From assembly GCF_000473205.1 (NCBI RefSeq), contig NZ_KI421507.1:965934-1029933 (forward strand): 64,000 bases of DNA, given 5' to 3'. The DNA comes from Pseudophaeobacter arcticus DSM 23566 (GTDB lineage Bacteria > Pseudomonadota > Alphaproteobacteria > Rhodobacterales > Rhodobacteraceae). Shown here piece after piece: positions 1-8,814 of this stretch. The notes under the pieces are model-generated. The model saw only the letters and a list, made by a program, of their open reading frames with translations. It was not told the origin of the DNA and made no database searches. The translations under genes and the position numbers were made by a program. Position 1 is the first letter of the stretch; every line of letters starts with the position of its first letter.

Positions 1-2
1 AG

Positions 3-38
3 GCCCGCGCCGCCGCGCGCGCTTTGCTGGCGAGCTAA
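3..38 (+). CDS. possible C-terminal end of an upstream gene (partial)
   Basis: An open frame runs in from the left edge and ends at a TAA at 36-38, reading as an alanine/arginine-rich tail (ARAAARALLAS). This composition is common at protein C-termini in GC-rich Rhodobacteraceae, and no other feature explains the bases. Only eleven codons are visible, so neither the product nor the reality of the gene can be judged. Confidence 0.25.
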   Translation, partial: ARAAARALLAS

Positions 39-151
39 GGCACCACACCGTGAAACCAGGATCGGGCGGGCTGTAGCCGGATGCCAACCAATTCTTTACG
101 GTCTAATTTTACTTTAGGCTGAACACGCACGCCAGGTATTACAGGATCCCA

Positions 152-1834
152 ATGCCCAAGCCACAAGACCATTCTCTGTCCGTTCAGCTTTCCAGGGGGG
201 TATCTAGGATAAGAGATAACTGGCTTGTTCTGCTGCACCGGGGCCCCAGCCAATTTCGGTTTTGGCTGATCGCGCTCTTGATTGGCGTCAGTGCGGGCCT
301 GGCGGCGCTGCTGTTTCGCAAGGGAATCTCCGCCCTGCAGGCCTGGGTCTATGGTGCTGAAGATGCCAATTATCTCCATAGTTATGCCGCAGACCTTGCC
401 TGGTATTGGCTGGTGCTGATTGCCACTTTGGGGGGGCTGATCGTGGGGATCATCCTGGATCGTTTTACGCCGGACGGGCGCGTGCGCTCGGTGGCGGATG
501 TGATCGAGGGGGCTGCTCTGAAAGAGGGGCGGCTGGAGGTCAAGGCGGGCTTGGCCTCGGCGCTGGCATCGTTTTTGACGCTCTCTACGGGGGGATCCTC
601 TGGGCGCGAAGGGCCAGTGGTGCATTTGGCCGGGGTGATTTCGAGCTGGGTAAGCGACAAGATCCGCGCCGATGGCATCACCGGGCGTGATCTGCTGGGA
701 TGTGCGGTAGCGGCGGCGGTTTCCGCCAGCTTTAACGCGCCGATTGCCGGGGCGCTTTTTGCGCTAGAGGTGGTCTTGCGCCATTTTGCCGTGCATGCCT
801 TTGCCCCCATCGTGATTGCCTCGGTGGCGGGGACGGTGATCAACCGGCTGGCCTACGGCGATGTGACCGAGTTTTCGATGCCAACCCCCGGCGCCTTGCA
901 GTTTTATGTGGAATTGCCCGCCTTTCTGATGCTGGGGGTGGTCTGTGGGCTGGTTGCCGTTGTTTTGATGCGGGCGATCTTTTTTGCCGATCACATCGGG
1001 GATGTTCTGCAGCAGGGGCTGAAGATCCCACGTTGGCTGCGGCCTGCGATTTCCGGTTTTCTGCTGGGAGGGATTGCAATCTGGTATCCGCATATCATCG
1101 GCGTTGGCTATGAAACAACAGAGCTGGCGCTGACCGGCGGCCTGGTGCTGTCGCAGGCGCTCATTTTTGTGGTGGTCAAAACCGCAGCTGTGGCAATCAC
1201 CATGGGCGGCCGCATGGGCGGTGGCGTTTTCTCCCCCTCACTGATGATTGGGGCACTGACCGGCCTGGCCTTTGGGTTGATTGCCACCTCTGTTCTGCCG
1301 GATGTCTCGGGCACCCATACGCTTTATGCCTTTGCCGGCATGGGAGCAGTGGCCGCCGCAGTATTGGGGGCGCCAATTTCGACAACCTTGATTGTTTTTG
1401 AACTGACCGGAGACTGGCAGATTGGTTTGGCGGTCATGGTGGCGGTTTCCATTTCGACCGCATTGGCGTCGCGTTTGGTGGACCGCTCCTTTTTCCTGAC
1501 CCAGCTGGAGCGGCGCAATATCCACTGTGCCGCGGGTCCGCAGGCCTATCTTTTGGCGCTGCTCAATTCGGATGCGGTGATGCGCCCCCTTGGCGACCCA
1601 CGCTGCGCCTCGCGCGCGGAATGCGAGGCGTTGCAAAGCCAGGGGCTGAGCCTGGAGAGTGGCGCATCCCTGGAGGCGGCGCTGCCTGTGTTTGACCGGG
1701 CTGATGCGGTGTTTTTGCCGGTGGTGGCGCTACACGAGGGCGAGGAAGAGCTGCTTGGGGCGATCTACCATGTGGACGCCTTAAAGGCCTATAACCGGGC
1801 ATTGGTTGCGGTTGCGGCGGAAGAACATAGTTAA
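152..1834 (+). CDS. ClC-family chloride channel/transporter
   Basis: A 560-residue integral membrane protein of the ClC family, which moves chloride as channels or as Cl-/H+ antiporters. The selectivity motif GSSGREGP lies at residues 148-155 with the gating glutamate E153, followed by the helix motif FNAPIAGALFALEV near 195-207. The position matching the internal proton glutamate of E. coli ClC (second E of IIEE) is V207, as in family channels, while the preceding E206 is kept. About ten hydrophobic segments fill residues 35-450. The C-terminal 100 residues look like one shortened CBS-like unit (VMRPLGDP ... VDALKAYNRAL) rather than a full CBS pair. The gene stands alone; the ATG at 152 precedes a basic N-terminus. 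Family assignment is firm; channel rather than antiporter is inferred. Confidence 0.93.
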   Translation: MPKPQDHSLSVQLSRGVSRIRDNWLVLLHRGPSQFRFWLIALLIGVSAGLAALLFRKGISALQAWVYGAEDANYLHSYAADLAWYWLVLIATLGGLIVGIILDRFTPDGRVRSVADVIEGAALKEGRLEVKAGLASALASFLTLSTGGSSGREGPVVHLAGVISSWVSDKIRADGITGRDLLGCAVAAAVSASFNAPIAGALFALEVVLRHFAVHAFAPIVIASVAGTVINRLAYGDVTEFSMPTPGALQFYVELPAFLMLGVVCGLVAVVLMRAIFFADHIGDVLQQGLKIPRWLRPAISGFLLGGIAIWYPHIIGVGYETTELALTGGLVLSQALIFVVVKTAAVAITMGGRMGGGVFSPSLMIGALTGLAFGLIATSVLPDVSGTHTLYAFAGMGAVAAAVLGAPISTTLIVFELTGDWQIGLAVMVAVSISTALASRLVDRSFFLTQLERRNIHCAAGPQAYLLALLNSDAVMRPLGDPRCASRAECEALQSQGLSLESGASLEAALPVFDRADAVFLPVVALHEGEEELLGAIYHVDALKAYNRALVAVAAEEHS

Positions 1835-1950
1835 AATTGTCTATCTCGAACCTTGCCCCTCCAGGCTGGCGGGCAGGTTGGACGAAAAATCTGTCTAAAA
1901 TTTCATCATTCACCCCATGCAGAGGGCCTGTTTTTGAAAAATAAGGGGGA

Positions 1951-1992
1951 ATTGCGGGGTATCTACATCACATTGCGGGGTATCTACATCAC
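1951..1992 (+). repeat. 21-bp perfect tandem duplication
   Basis: Two identical 21-bp units, 1951-1971 and 1972-1992, each starting ATTGCGGGGTATC and ending ACATCAC, lie between the ClC gene and the small ORF at 2089. They sit about 100 bp upstream of that ORF, where a promoter or operator would be expected, but no function can be assigned. Confidence 0.85.
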
Positions 1993-2088
1993 ATATTGGT
2001 TAATTTTTTCTTTCTATTGATTCGAAACTTGGATTGTCGGATTCTGTTCTTGCGGTAACATTGGTTACTAAAGTGCGGAAGGGAAAAA

Positions 2089-2277
2089 ATGCGTGCTTTA
2101 AAAGATGGCCCAGAAGAGGCTGCACAAAGTTTGACTGTAGGCGAGCAAGACAAAGAAAAGGCATCCTTGGAAGCATTGATTGACTATGCAATGCAATGCG
2201 CGATGGAGACCAATGTCTTTAGCGCTGATGGTCGGTTGGAAGATGTACGGCGCACCCTGTGCCGGGCTGTACTCTAG
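2089..2277 (+). CDS. small hypothetical protein (62 aa)
   Basis: A 62-residue soluble, acidic protein beginning MRALKDGPEEAAQ. The ATG follows a purine-rich GGAAGGG about six bases upstream, a good ribosome binding site, and the region before it is AT-rich like a promoter. The middle (KEKASLEALIDYAMQCAM) would form an amphipathic helix. It is not recognised as a member of any family. It lies alone between the ClC gene and a repeat-rich stretch. The strong RBS and promoter-like upstream favour a real gene; its size and isolation argue for caution. Confidence 0.5.
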   Translation: MRALKDGPEEAAQSLTVGEQDKEKASLEALIDYAMQCAMETNVFSADGRLEDVRRTLCRAVL

Positions 2278-2385
2278 AACTGCAACAAGGGTTCAGTCCG
2301 CGCTCGGATGAGGTTGGGGTTTGCCCTTTGCGATCTGATGGATCGTCCTTTTGGTCTGGCTGGATCCCAGTACTCTGTCCGCACC

Positions 2386-2605
2386 GGTGTTTTGGCCACT
2401 GGTTTTGACAGGTGTTTGGGACATTGTTTTTAGCCAGGGTTTTTAGGCAATGTTTTTGGCCAGTGTTCCGTCTGCGGGTTTTGTCGGCGGGTTTTGACAA
2501 ACCACATGCCTGTCCTGCGCCCGCCCCAAACCTTCCCCATACCCCTCAACAGCTTCCAACCAGGCAGTTTCCACCCAGGTAGTTTCCACCCAGGTAGTTT
2601 TCACT
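2386..2605. repeat. gene-free stretch with two kinds of short tandem repeat
   Basis: The 530 bases between the small ORF and the DUF427 gene hold no convincing gene. They contain about three to four degenerate units of 26 bp (from 2386, 2411 and 2437; each like GGTGTTTTGG...TTTTTGGCCA). Further on are three 15-bp units at 2561-2575, 2576-2590 and 2591-2605 (CAGGTAGTTTCCACC with few changes). ORFs crossing these arrays on either strand encode only the repeats. The arrays look like products of replication slippage. Confidence 0.7.
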
Positions 2606-2808
2606 GGCAGTGCCTTTCATGTACGCGTCGCGCCGGGGACAGCCTGCCGCTGCAGCCATGTGCCTGCGGTCCAGTGCCCGCCCGGTTTATGGCGATCCTT
2701 GCCAGCTGGGGAGGTTTGAATTCCTGCACCAAAAAGCCGCGACACATTGGTGCCGCAGCTCTATCCTGAGATGTTTGTGAGGAAAGGGGTGGGAGGAGCG
2801 CCTTGGCT

Positions 2809-3150
2809 TTAGATCTGCTCTACTTTTACAGAGTCGCTCAGATGAAAGGCGAGGTAGCCTTTGATCTGCGCCAGGTCTTCGTTTGGCGCTTCATAGCTCC
2901 AGACCATATTTTCCGTTACCGATGACTTGTTGACGATTGAATAATAGGTGGCATCGCCCTTGTAGGGGCAGTGGGTTGTTTTGTCGCTGGGGTCCAGGAA
3001 GGCAACGGCGATGTCTTCGCGGGGGAAATAGATCACCGGATTATGGCCGTCCTCGTCCAGTTCCAGCGCGCGTGTGGTTTCACCCAATACTGCGCCGCCC
3101 GAGCGAACGACCCAGGTGCCAGCGGCCTTGCGGATGCGGATTTTGTTCAT
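2809..3150 (-). CDS. DUF427 domain protein
   Basis: A 113-residue soluble protein matching the DUF427 family as I know it: an N-terminal strand region with VVRSGGAVLGET, the central YFPREDIAVAFLDPSDKTTHCPYKGDATYYS block with the family's HCPYKG motif, and a C-terminal WSYEAPNEDLAQIKGYLAFH. The whole protein is one domain, so length is typical. The biochemical role of the family is not established; a small-molecule-binding beta-tent fold has been described. The gene lies 62 bp downstream of the aminopeptidase P gene on the same strand and could share its transcript. Confidence 0.9.
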   Translation of the reverse strand: MNKIRIRKAAGTWVVRSGGAVLGETTRALELDEDGHNPVIYFPREDIAVAFLDPSDKTTHCPYKGDATYYSIVNKSSVTENMVWSYEAPNEDLAQIKGYLAFHLSDSVKVEQI

Positions 3151-3212
3151 TTCTTCCCCCTGATTTGGTCACATGGCATGTCTCTGTGCCCTATGTATGT
3201 AACAATCTGTTA

Positions 3213-5003
3213 TCAGATTGGTTTGGTAACGTCATCCAGCCAGGATTGCGCTGCGGCACTGACGTGGGGGCGCAACTTCGCGGCGGTCTCGTCGTGATAG
3301 GCATTCAGCCAGTCTCGTTCTGCAGGCGTCAACATATCCACCAGAATGAGGCGGCGGTCAATCGGGGCGTAGGTCAGCCCGCGCCAGCACAGCATATCGC
3401 GCTCGGGATCGCTGGTGGCAAGCGCCGGAGCCGGTTCCACCACCAGCAGGTTTTCGATGCGAATGCCAAAGGCGCCTTCGCGGTAGTAACCCGGCTCGTT
3501 TGACAGGATCATTCCGGGTTCCAGTGGCACGGTTGAGACACGGCTCAAACGCTGCGGACCTTCGTGCACACTGAGATAGGCGCCAACACCATGGCCCAAC
3601 CCATGATTAAAATCCTGCCCGGCCAGCCAGAGCGGCATCCGGCCCACGGCTTCGATATCGCGGCCTGCCAGCCCCTTTGGCCAGCGCAGGCGGGACATTG
3701 AGATCATCCCCTGCAGCACCCGTGTAAAGGCAGCGCATTCGTCAGCCCCCGGCGTTCCGATGGCAATCGTACGGGTGATATCGGTGGTGCCGTCCAGATA
3801 TTGTCCGCCACTGTCGAGCACCAGCAGATGGCCCTCTTGCAGGCGGCTGTTGGTCTCTTCGGTGACCCGGTAGTGCATCACTGCGCCGTTTTCTCCGGTG
3901 CCGGATATGGTTTCAAAGCTGATATCGCGCAGCGCGGGATCCCGGCGGCGCAGCTCTTCCAGGTGTTTGGCCACCTCGATTTCGGTCACCGTACCACTGG
4001 GTTGGGCATCCAGCCAGGCGAGCAGTTCCACCACGGCGGCCCCATCGCGCAGATGGGCGGCGGCAGAGCCGGCGATCTCGGCGGCGTTCTTGCGGGCCTT
4101 GGGCAGAGCGCAGGGATCGCCTGCGTCCACCAGACGATGACCCAGCGCGTCGGCAACAATTTGCGGCAGGCTGGTGGCATCGACACTGACCTTGCCGCCA
4201 AGCGCCTGCACCGCGCCAAGGAAATCGCTGGGCGGATGGCAGGCGACGCTGGCGGGCAGGTGATCGGTGATTTGATGCAGCTTTTCAGGTGCCATGAACA
4301 GATCAACCCGCGCATCATCATGCAGGATGGCAAAGCCATGCGCCACCGGGTTTCGGGGGATATCGCCGCCGCGAATATTCAACAGCCACATGATGCTGTC
4401 GGGCAGGGTGATCACGGCGGCACTGTGACCGGCGGTGCGCAGATCTGCTGCCAGCCGGGCGCATTTGTCAGCCGCAGCTTCACCTGCATAGCTCAGCGCA
4501 TGGGGCAGGGCAGGCTGCAACGGTGGCGCGGGCTGGTCCTGCCAGATCCGGTCAACAAGGTTGTCACATTGCACCAGCTTGATCCCGGATCCTGCCAGGT
4601 CTTGCACCAGGCGAGAGATCTGGTCGCTGGCGTGTAGCCAGGCGTCATAGCCAACCTTGCCGCCCTGTGGCAGCTGCTCCTTCAACCAGCTGGCAAGGGA
4701 TACCTCGGGCCAGGGCACCGGGGTGAAATCGGCGGCGACCTGTCGCTTGACCTGGGTGCGGTAGCGACCGTCAATGAAGACGCCAGCGCTGCTGTCGAGC
4801 ACCGCGCAGAAACCGGCTGATCCTGTAAAGCCAGTAAGCCAGCTGAGCCGCTCGTCGCGCGGCGCCACATATTCCCCCTGATGCGCATCGGCACGGGGCA
4901 CCAAAAAGCCGTTCAGCCCCTCTTGGGTCAGTTCCGCCCGCAGGGCTAGAAGTCGTGGAGGGCCCTGCTCGGGGCGCGCGGTGACTTCGAAACTCTGGAA
5001 CAT
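3213..5003 (-). CDS. Xaa-Pro aminopeptidase (M24B, aminopeptidase P family)
   Basis: A 596-residue cytosolic metallopeptidase that removes an N-terminal residue preceding proline. It has the three-part layout of the long, eukaryote-like aminopeptidase P: two creatinase-type N-terminal domains (about 1-150 and 150-310) and the pita-bread catalytic domain. The dimetal ligands are visible: D397 and D408 in the DSGGQYLDGTTDITRT block, H471 in GLGHGVGAY, and glutamates in SNEPGYY and RIENL. The start at 5003 gives the usual short leader (MFQSFEVTARPEQGPPRL). It stands alone, with a 500-bp repeat-bearing gap upstream, and may be cotranscribed with the DUF427 gene. Confidence 0.93.
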   Translation of the reverse strand: MFQSFEVTARPEQGPPRLLALRAELTQEGLNGFLVPRADAHQGEYVAPRDERLSWLTGFTGSAGFCAVLDSSAGVFIDGRYRTQVKRQVAADFTPVPWPEVSLASWLKEQLPQGGKVGYDAWLHASDQISRLVQDLAGSGIKLVQCDNLVDRIWQDQPAPPLQPALPHALSYAGEAAADKCARLAADLRTAGHSAAVITLPDSIMWLLNIRGGDIPRNPVAHGFAILHDDARVDLFMAPEKLHQITDHLPASVACHPPSDFLGAVQALGGKVSVDATSLPQIVADALGHRLVDAGDPCALPKARKNAAEIAGSAAAHLRDGAAVVELLAWLDAQPSGTVTEIEVAKHLEELRRRDPALRDISFETISGTGENGAVMHYRVTEETNSRLQEGHLLVLDSGGQYLDGTTDITRTIAIGTPGADECAAFTRVLQGMISMSRLRWPKGLAGRDIEAVGRMPLWLAGQDFNHGLGHGVGAYLSVHEGPQRLSRVSTVPLEPGMILSNEPGYYREGAFGIRIENLLVVEPAPALATSDPERDMLCWRGLTYAPIDRRLILVDMLTPAERDWLNAYHDETAAKLRPHVSAAAQSWLDDVTKPI

Positions 5004-5153
5004 ATGGGGGTCTCCTAGGGACGGGCAGGGGCAAGAGCAGGGCAGCTACAAGCAACAAAGGCGAAAGAGAAATAGGTCTGGCTTGTGCCAGGACCCTGTG
5101 AAGGTCAGCTGGCCTAACCGTTTCAATTGTTTCAAACTATGGCGGGGCTGGCA

Positions 5154-5164
5154 GGGGGGGGGGG
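5154..5164 (+). repeat. homopolymer of eleven G
   Basis: An uninterrupted run of eleven G lies about 150 bp upstream of the aminopeptidase P start, on the template side. Such runs slip during replication and can alter promoter spacing, but the run is far from the start codon and no promoter is evident around it. Confidence 0.8.
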
Positions 5165-5210
5165 CACAGTGAAGGACACAGGGAGGGACCCCAGGTGCCC
5201 CTTGATGAAG

Positions 5211-5291
5211 CGAGCGCTCCCGCCCGCAGTCAAAAGCATCACAGATGCTGTTCCTGCCGTTGGGCCCGGCGCCGTGCTGTCGCACGGCGCG
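5211..5291 (-). repeat. three-hairpin dispersed repeat, copy A
   Basis: Read on the minus strand, this copy has stem 1 GCCGTGC-gaca-GCACGGC (5288-5271), the linker GCCGGGCCCAA, stem 2 AGCATC-tgt-GATGCT (5249-5235) and a GCGGGCGGGAGCGC tail. The same order recurs at 5345-5424 and 30351-30424 with different but still paired stem bases, while the linker and both loops are nearly unchanged. It lies between cobT and the aminopeptidase P gene, in the same direction as both, so it could be in a cobT 3' UTR or a pepP-like 5' UTR. Confidence 0.75.
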
Positions 5292-5344
5292 GCTGTGCCC
5301 TTAACCGATCTGATCTTATGAAACGAATGATATGCCACAACCGC

Positions 5345-5424
5345 AGCGCGCGTCAGCGCGCTGCCGGGCCCAAGGCTGTGAGGCGCATCTGTGATGCGTC
5401 CCAAAGGCGCGGGAGCCCCCCCGT
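5345..5424 (+). repeat. three-hairpin dispersed repeat, copy B
   Basis: Stem 1 is AGCGCGC-gtca-GCGCGCT (5345-5362), followed by the linker GCCGGGCCCAA, stem 2 GCGCATC-tgt-GATGCGT (5383-5399) and the tail GCGCGGGAGCCCCCC. It is inverted relative to copy A with 53 bp between the two stem-1 elements, making a BIME-like inverted pair. It runs antisense to the end of the cobT transcript. About 100 further bases to 5520 show no gene. Confidence 0.78.
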
Positions 5425-5520
5425 TCTGGGCTGGGGCGGGTGGTACTTTGGGGCCTGTTTTGGCACTGCCCAAACAATACCCATAGACAGGGGGCTGCGC
5501 CAAGCTGCGTTAGACTGAGC

Positions 5521-7398
5521 TTAGCTAACCTTGCGGATCCCCATGACCCGGGCACGGGCGCGGGGGTCACTGTCAAACAGGGCAGCAAGCTGTTCGGTCA
5601 TGGCGCCGGCCAGCTGTTCCACATCGGTAATGGTCACCGCGCGATCATAATAGCGCGTCACATCATGGCCAATCCCAATCGCCAGCAGTTCTACCTGTTT
5701 GCGCTTTTCCACCATGGCGATCACATCGCGCAGATGTTTTTCCAGATAGTTGGCCGGGTTCACCGAGAGGGTGCTGTCATCAACGGGCGCGCCATCGGAA
5801 ATCACCATCAGGATCTTGCGCGCTTCCTGGCGGGCGATCATGCGGCGATGGGCCCATTCCAGCGCCTCACCGTCGATGTTTTCCTTCAGCAAGCCCTCCT
5901 TCATCATCAGGCCCAGATTGGGCCGCACCCGGCGCCAGGGGGTGTCGGCGGATTTATAGATGATGTGGCGCAGATCATTCAGCCGCCCCGGCATCTGCGG
6001 CCGCCCGTCATTGAGCCAGGCCTCGCGGGCCAGCCCGCCCTTCCAGGCACGGGTGGTGAAGCCGAGGATCTCGACCTTGACGTTGCAGCGTTCCAGGGTG
6101 CGGGCCAGAACATCGGCGCAGATCGCGGCGATGGAAATGGGGCGCCCGCGCATCGAGCCGGAGTTGTCCAGCAAGAGCGTGACCACGGTGTCGCGGAATT
6201 CGGTGTCTTTTTCGCGCTTGAAGGACAGCGGCGTGGTGGGGTTGGCAATCACCCGCGCCAGACGGCCGGCATCCAGAATACCTTCCTCCAGGTCAAACTC
6301 CCAAGAGCGGTTCTGCTGGGCCTGAAGCCGACGCTGCAGCTTGTTGGCCAAGCGGCTGACAGCGCCCTTTAAAGGCTCAAGTTGTTGATCAAGATAGGCG
6401 CGCAGGCGTTCCAGTTCAGCCGGTTCCGCCAGCTCTTCGGCGGCGATTTCTTCGTCATTGGCGTCGAGGAAGACCTTGTAGTCCGGGTCGGCCTCGGAGA
6501 CGGGCGGCGGCGGTGGCGGATCCTGCGGTGCCTCACCGTCGGGCATTTCGGTTTCTTCGGCCAGCTCTTCGTCGGCCATCTCATCCATCGAGACCTGTGC
6601 CTGGCTTTCGTCCTGCTGTTGCTCCTGCGCCTGCTCGGCGTCAGCATCGGCCTGTTCGTCGTCGGAGTCATCTTCGCCGGTGCTGTCAGGATCGGGCTGC
6701 TCTTCGGCGTTGTCTTCGGCCTCGTCGTCCTGGTTGTCGTCCAGCTCATCCGGGTCATCGCCCAGCTGATCACCATAGCCCAAGTCAGCGATGATCTTGC
6801 GGGCAAATTTGGCAAATTCCGACTGATCAGCGATCTTGCTGTCGAGATCTTCCAGCGTCTCCCCGGCCTGGGATTCGATAAACCCGCGCCACAGCTCCAT
6901 CACATTGTCGGCGCCCTGGGGCAGCGGGCGGCCCGTGGCCAGATGGCGCACCAGATAGCCCGCCGAGGCCGCCAGCGGCGCCTCGGATGAGCTTTTCATC
7001 TGGTCATAGCCGCGCCGGATGGCGTCATTGCGGATCTTGACGTCGATATTGCTGGCCGTCCCCGGCATATGCCGCGCCCCCATGGCCTCGCAGCGGGCGG
7101 TTTCCATCGCCTCATAGAGATCACGCGCCATTTCCCCCTGGGGGGTGTATTTGGCATGGGTGGCATCGTCATGGAACTTGCGGCGCAGGGCCAGGGCATC
7201 CGCGGTGCCACGGGCCAGCAGCACCTCCTCGCGGGTCATGCGGCGGCTAACCTGCGGCAGGCGCATATTGTCGCCGGACACCCCCGAAGGGTCGACGGTA
7301 TAGGAAACGCTCAGCTCCGGATCATCGGCCATGACCTTGGTGGCCTCGGCCAGGGCCTTTTTGAACGGATCAGCAGGATTGTCGTTTTGTTTTCTCAT
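5521..7398 (-). CDS. cobT: aerobic cobaltochelatase subunit CobT
   Basis: A 625-residue cytosolic subunit of the CobNST complex, which inserts cobalt into hydrogenobyrinic acid a,c-diamide in aerobic cobalamin synthesis. The N-terminal CobT domain (about 1-330) contains a long Asp/Glu-rich stretch (about 205-310) typical of the protein. The C-terminal von Willebrand A domain has the MIDAS motif DNSGS at 411-415 ([13 protein letters not shown]) and a later SDGAPVDD. It lies 166 bp downstream of cobS on the same strand, and the gap carries stable hairpins. Length and architecture match characterised CobT. The first [19 protein letters not shown], fits family starts. Confidence 0.97.
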   Translation of the reverse strand: MRKQNDNPADPFKKALAEATKVMADDPELSVSYTVDPSGVSGDNMRLPQVSRRMTREEVLLARGTADALALRRKFHDDATHAKYTPQGEMARDLYEAMETARCEAMGARHMPGTASNIDVKIRNDAIRRGYDQMKSSSEAPLAASAGYLVRHLATGRPLPQGADNVMELWRGFIESQAGETLEDLDSKIADQSEFAKFARKIIADLGYGDQLGDDPDELDDNQDDEAEDNAEEQPDPDSTGEDDSDDEQADADAEQAQEQQQDESQAQVSMDEMADEELAEETEMPDGEAPQDPPPPPPVSEADPDYKVFLDANDEEIAAEELAEPAELERLRAYLDQQLEPLKGAVSRLANKLQRRLQAQQNRSWEFDLEEGILDAGRLARVIANPTTPLSFKREKDTEFRDTVVTLLLDNSGSMRGRPISIAAICADVLARTLERCNVKVEILGFTTRAWKGGLAREAWLNDGRPQMPGRLNDLRHIIYKSADTPWRRVRPNLGLMMKEGLLKENIDGEALEWAHRRMIARQEARKILMVISDGAPVDDSTLSVNPANYLEKHLRDVIAMVEKRKQVELLAIGIGHDVTRYYDRAVTITDVEQLAGAMTEQLAALFDSDPRARARVMGIRKVS

Positions 7399-7499
7399 GG
7401 TCGCACCTTGTCCCTGATGAGCATCCTCCCTCTTTTTGGGAAAGTCCAGTCGAGCGGCAGCGAAAAGGGCGGCGCCCGACCCGGCGGGGAGGAAGCGAA

Positions 7500-7551
7500 G
7501 CGCCCGCCCCGTGGGGGACGGGACGGGCGCTGCCCGGCCTTGCGGCCGGGC
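7500..7551 (-). repeat. intercistronic hairpins between cobS and cobT
   Basis: Two stable inverted repeats occupy the 166-bp cobS-cobT gap. On the minus strand the first is GCCCGGCC-GCAA-GGCCGGGC (7551-7532), a GNRA-type loop; the second pairs GCGCCCG (7530-7524) with CGGGCGC (7506-7500) around a GC-rich interior. No U tract follows, so they look more like mRNA-stabilising or REP-like elements than terminators. They may set the CobS:CobT ratio. Confidence 0.6.
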
Positions 7552-7564
7552 GGCACGTCACAAA

Positions 7565-8551
7565 TCAGCCCAGTGAAACGCTGGCGGCGCTTTCGGGCAG
7601 CTCTTCGTCAAAGCAGCGCTGGTAGAACTCGGCGACGGTCTGGCGCTCCAGCTCGTCACATTTGTTCAGGAACGACAGACGGAAAGCATAGCCCACATCG
7701 CGGAAGATCTCGGCGTTTTGCGCCCAGTTGATCACGGTCCGCGGGCTCATCACGGTCGACAGATCGCCGTTCATGAATGCGGTGCGGGTCAGATCCGCCA
7801 CAGTGACCATCTGGGCGATGCTCTTGCGGCCGGGCTCGGTGTTGTAATGGGGGGCTTTGGACAGCACGATGGCGGTTTCGGCATCATGGCTGAGGTAGTT
7901 CAGCGTGGCCACCAGCGACCAGCGGTCCATCTGGGCCTGGTTGATCTGCTGGGTGCCGTGATACAGCCCCGTGGTATCGCCGAGGCCAACGGTGTTGGCG
8001 GTGGCAAACAGACGGAAATAGGGGTTTGGGGTGATGATCTCGTTCTGGTCCAGCAGCGTCAGCTTGCCGTCATGTTCCAGAACCCGCTGGATTACAAACA
8101 TCACATCGGCGCGGCCGGCGTCATATTCATCAAACACGATCGCAACCGGGTTGCGCAGCGCCCAGGGCAGGATGCCTTCGTGGAACTCAGTCACCTGCTT
8201 GCCGTCGCGCAGCTTGATGGCGTCCTTACCGATCAGGTCGATCCGGGAAATATGGCTGTCGAGGTTGACCCGGACAGAGGGCCAGTTCAGACGCGCGGCG
8301 ACCTGTTCGATATGGGTCGATTTGCCCGTACCGTGGTAGCCCTGGATCATCACCCGGCGATTGTGGCTAAAGCCGGCCAGGATGGCCATGGTGGTGTCGG
8401 GGTCGAATTTATAGGTGGGATCAATCGCGGGCACACGGTCAGAGCCTTCGGCAAAGCCCTTGATGGTCATGTCGGTATCGATGCCAAAGACATCGCGCAC
8501 CGAAATGGGGTCGGTGGGTTTTGCATTCATATCCAGCATGCCGTCAGTCAT
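7565..8551 (-). CDS. cobS: aerobic cobaltochelatase subunit CobS
   Basis: A 328-residue AAA+ ATPase that powers cobalt insertion together with CobT and CobN. The Walker A motif GYHGTGKST is at residues 71-79, followed by [13 protein letters not shown] (Walker B) and the sensor stretch [20 protein letters not shown]. The start at 8551 ([16 protein letters not shown]) is preferred over an in-frame start 42 bases upstream because it matches the usual CobS length and has AGGA upstream. It is the first gene of the cobS-cobT pair. The CobN subunit is not in the window. Confidence 0.97.
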   Translation of the reverse strand: MTDGMLDMNAKPTDPISVRDVFGIDTDMTIKGFAEGSDRVPAIDPTYKFDPDTTMAILAGFSHNRRVMIQGYHGTGKSTHIEQVAARLNWPSVRVNLDSHISRIDLIGKDAIKLRDGKQVTEFHEGILPWALRNPVAIVFDEYDAGRADVMFVIQRVLEHDGKLTLLDQNEIITPNPYFRLFATANTVGLGDTTGLYHGTQQINQAQMDRWSLVATLNYLSHDAETAIVLSKAPHYNTEPGRKSIAQMVTVADLTRTAFMNGDLSTVMSPRTVINWAQNAEIFRDVGYAFRLSFLNKCDELERQTVAEFYQRCFDEELPESAASVSLG

Positions 8552-8737
8552 CACAGTCGATCCTTGTTCCTCTCCCGCCGATTGCGGGGTCAATCCGGGG
8601 GATTGGTGCCTGATCTTGCGGTGAAGGGCAAGGGGCAGAGTCGGGGGTGGCCAAATAACGTGATGTTGCAGAGGGAACTGGCCTTATGCGTGGCTCGAAA
8701 TTTGAACCGAAGGACGCCAATAGCGATATCTGGGCAC

Positions 8738-8762
8738 AAAAAAATAGGCAGCTCCCGCTGCC
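8738..8762 (-). terminator. terminator of the J-domain gene
   Basis: On the minus strand, GGCAGC-GGGA-GCTGCC is followed by TATTTTTTT, a classic intrinsic terminator about 50 bases past the J-domain protein stop. It separates that gene from cobS. Confidence 0.85.
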
Positions 8763-8814
8763 CATTTTCTTTCTGTTCCAAGACTCGGGATCTGGGGTCC
8801 TGACCCTAAGCGCA

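Noticed and set aside
2219-2500. 93-codon minus-strand ORF in the gap after the small gene
   Set aside because: It translates the 26-bp degenerate array, overlaps the small ORF and has no start signal.
2494-2769. 91-codon plus-strand ORF with a SFHPG repeat
   Set aside because: Its repetitive part is only the translation of the 15-bp tandem array; there is no ribosome binding site and composition is unlike neighbouring genes.
5132-5520. Several overlapping ORFs around the inverted repeat pair
   Set aside because: They are by-products of the GC-rich hairpin repeats, on both strands, without start signals.
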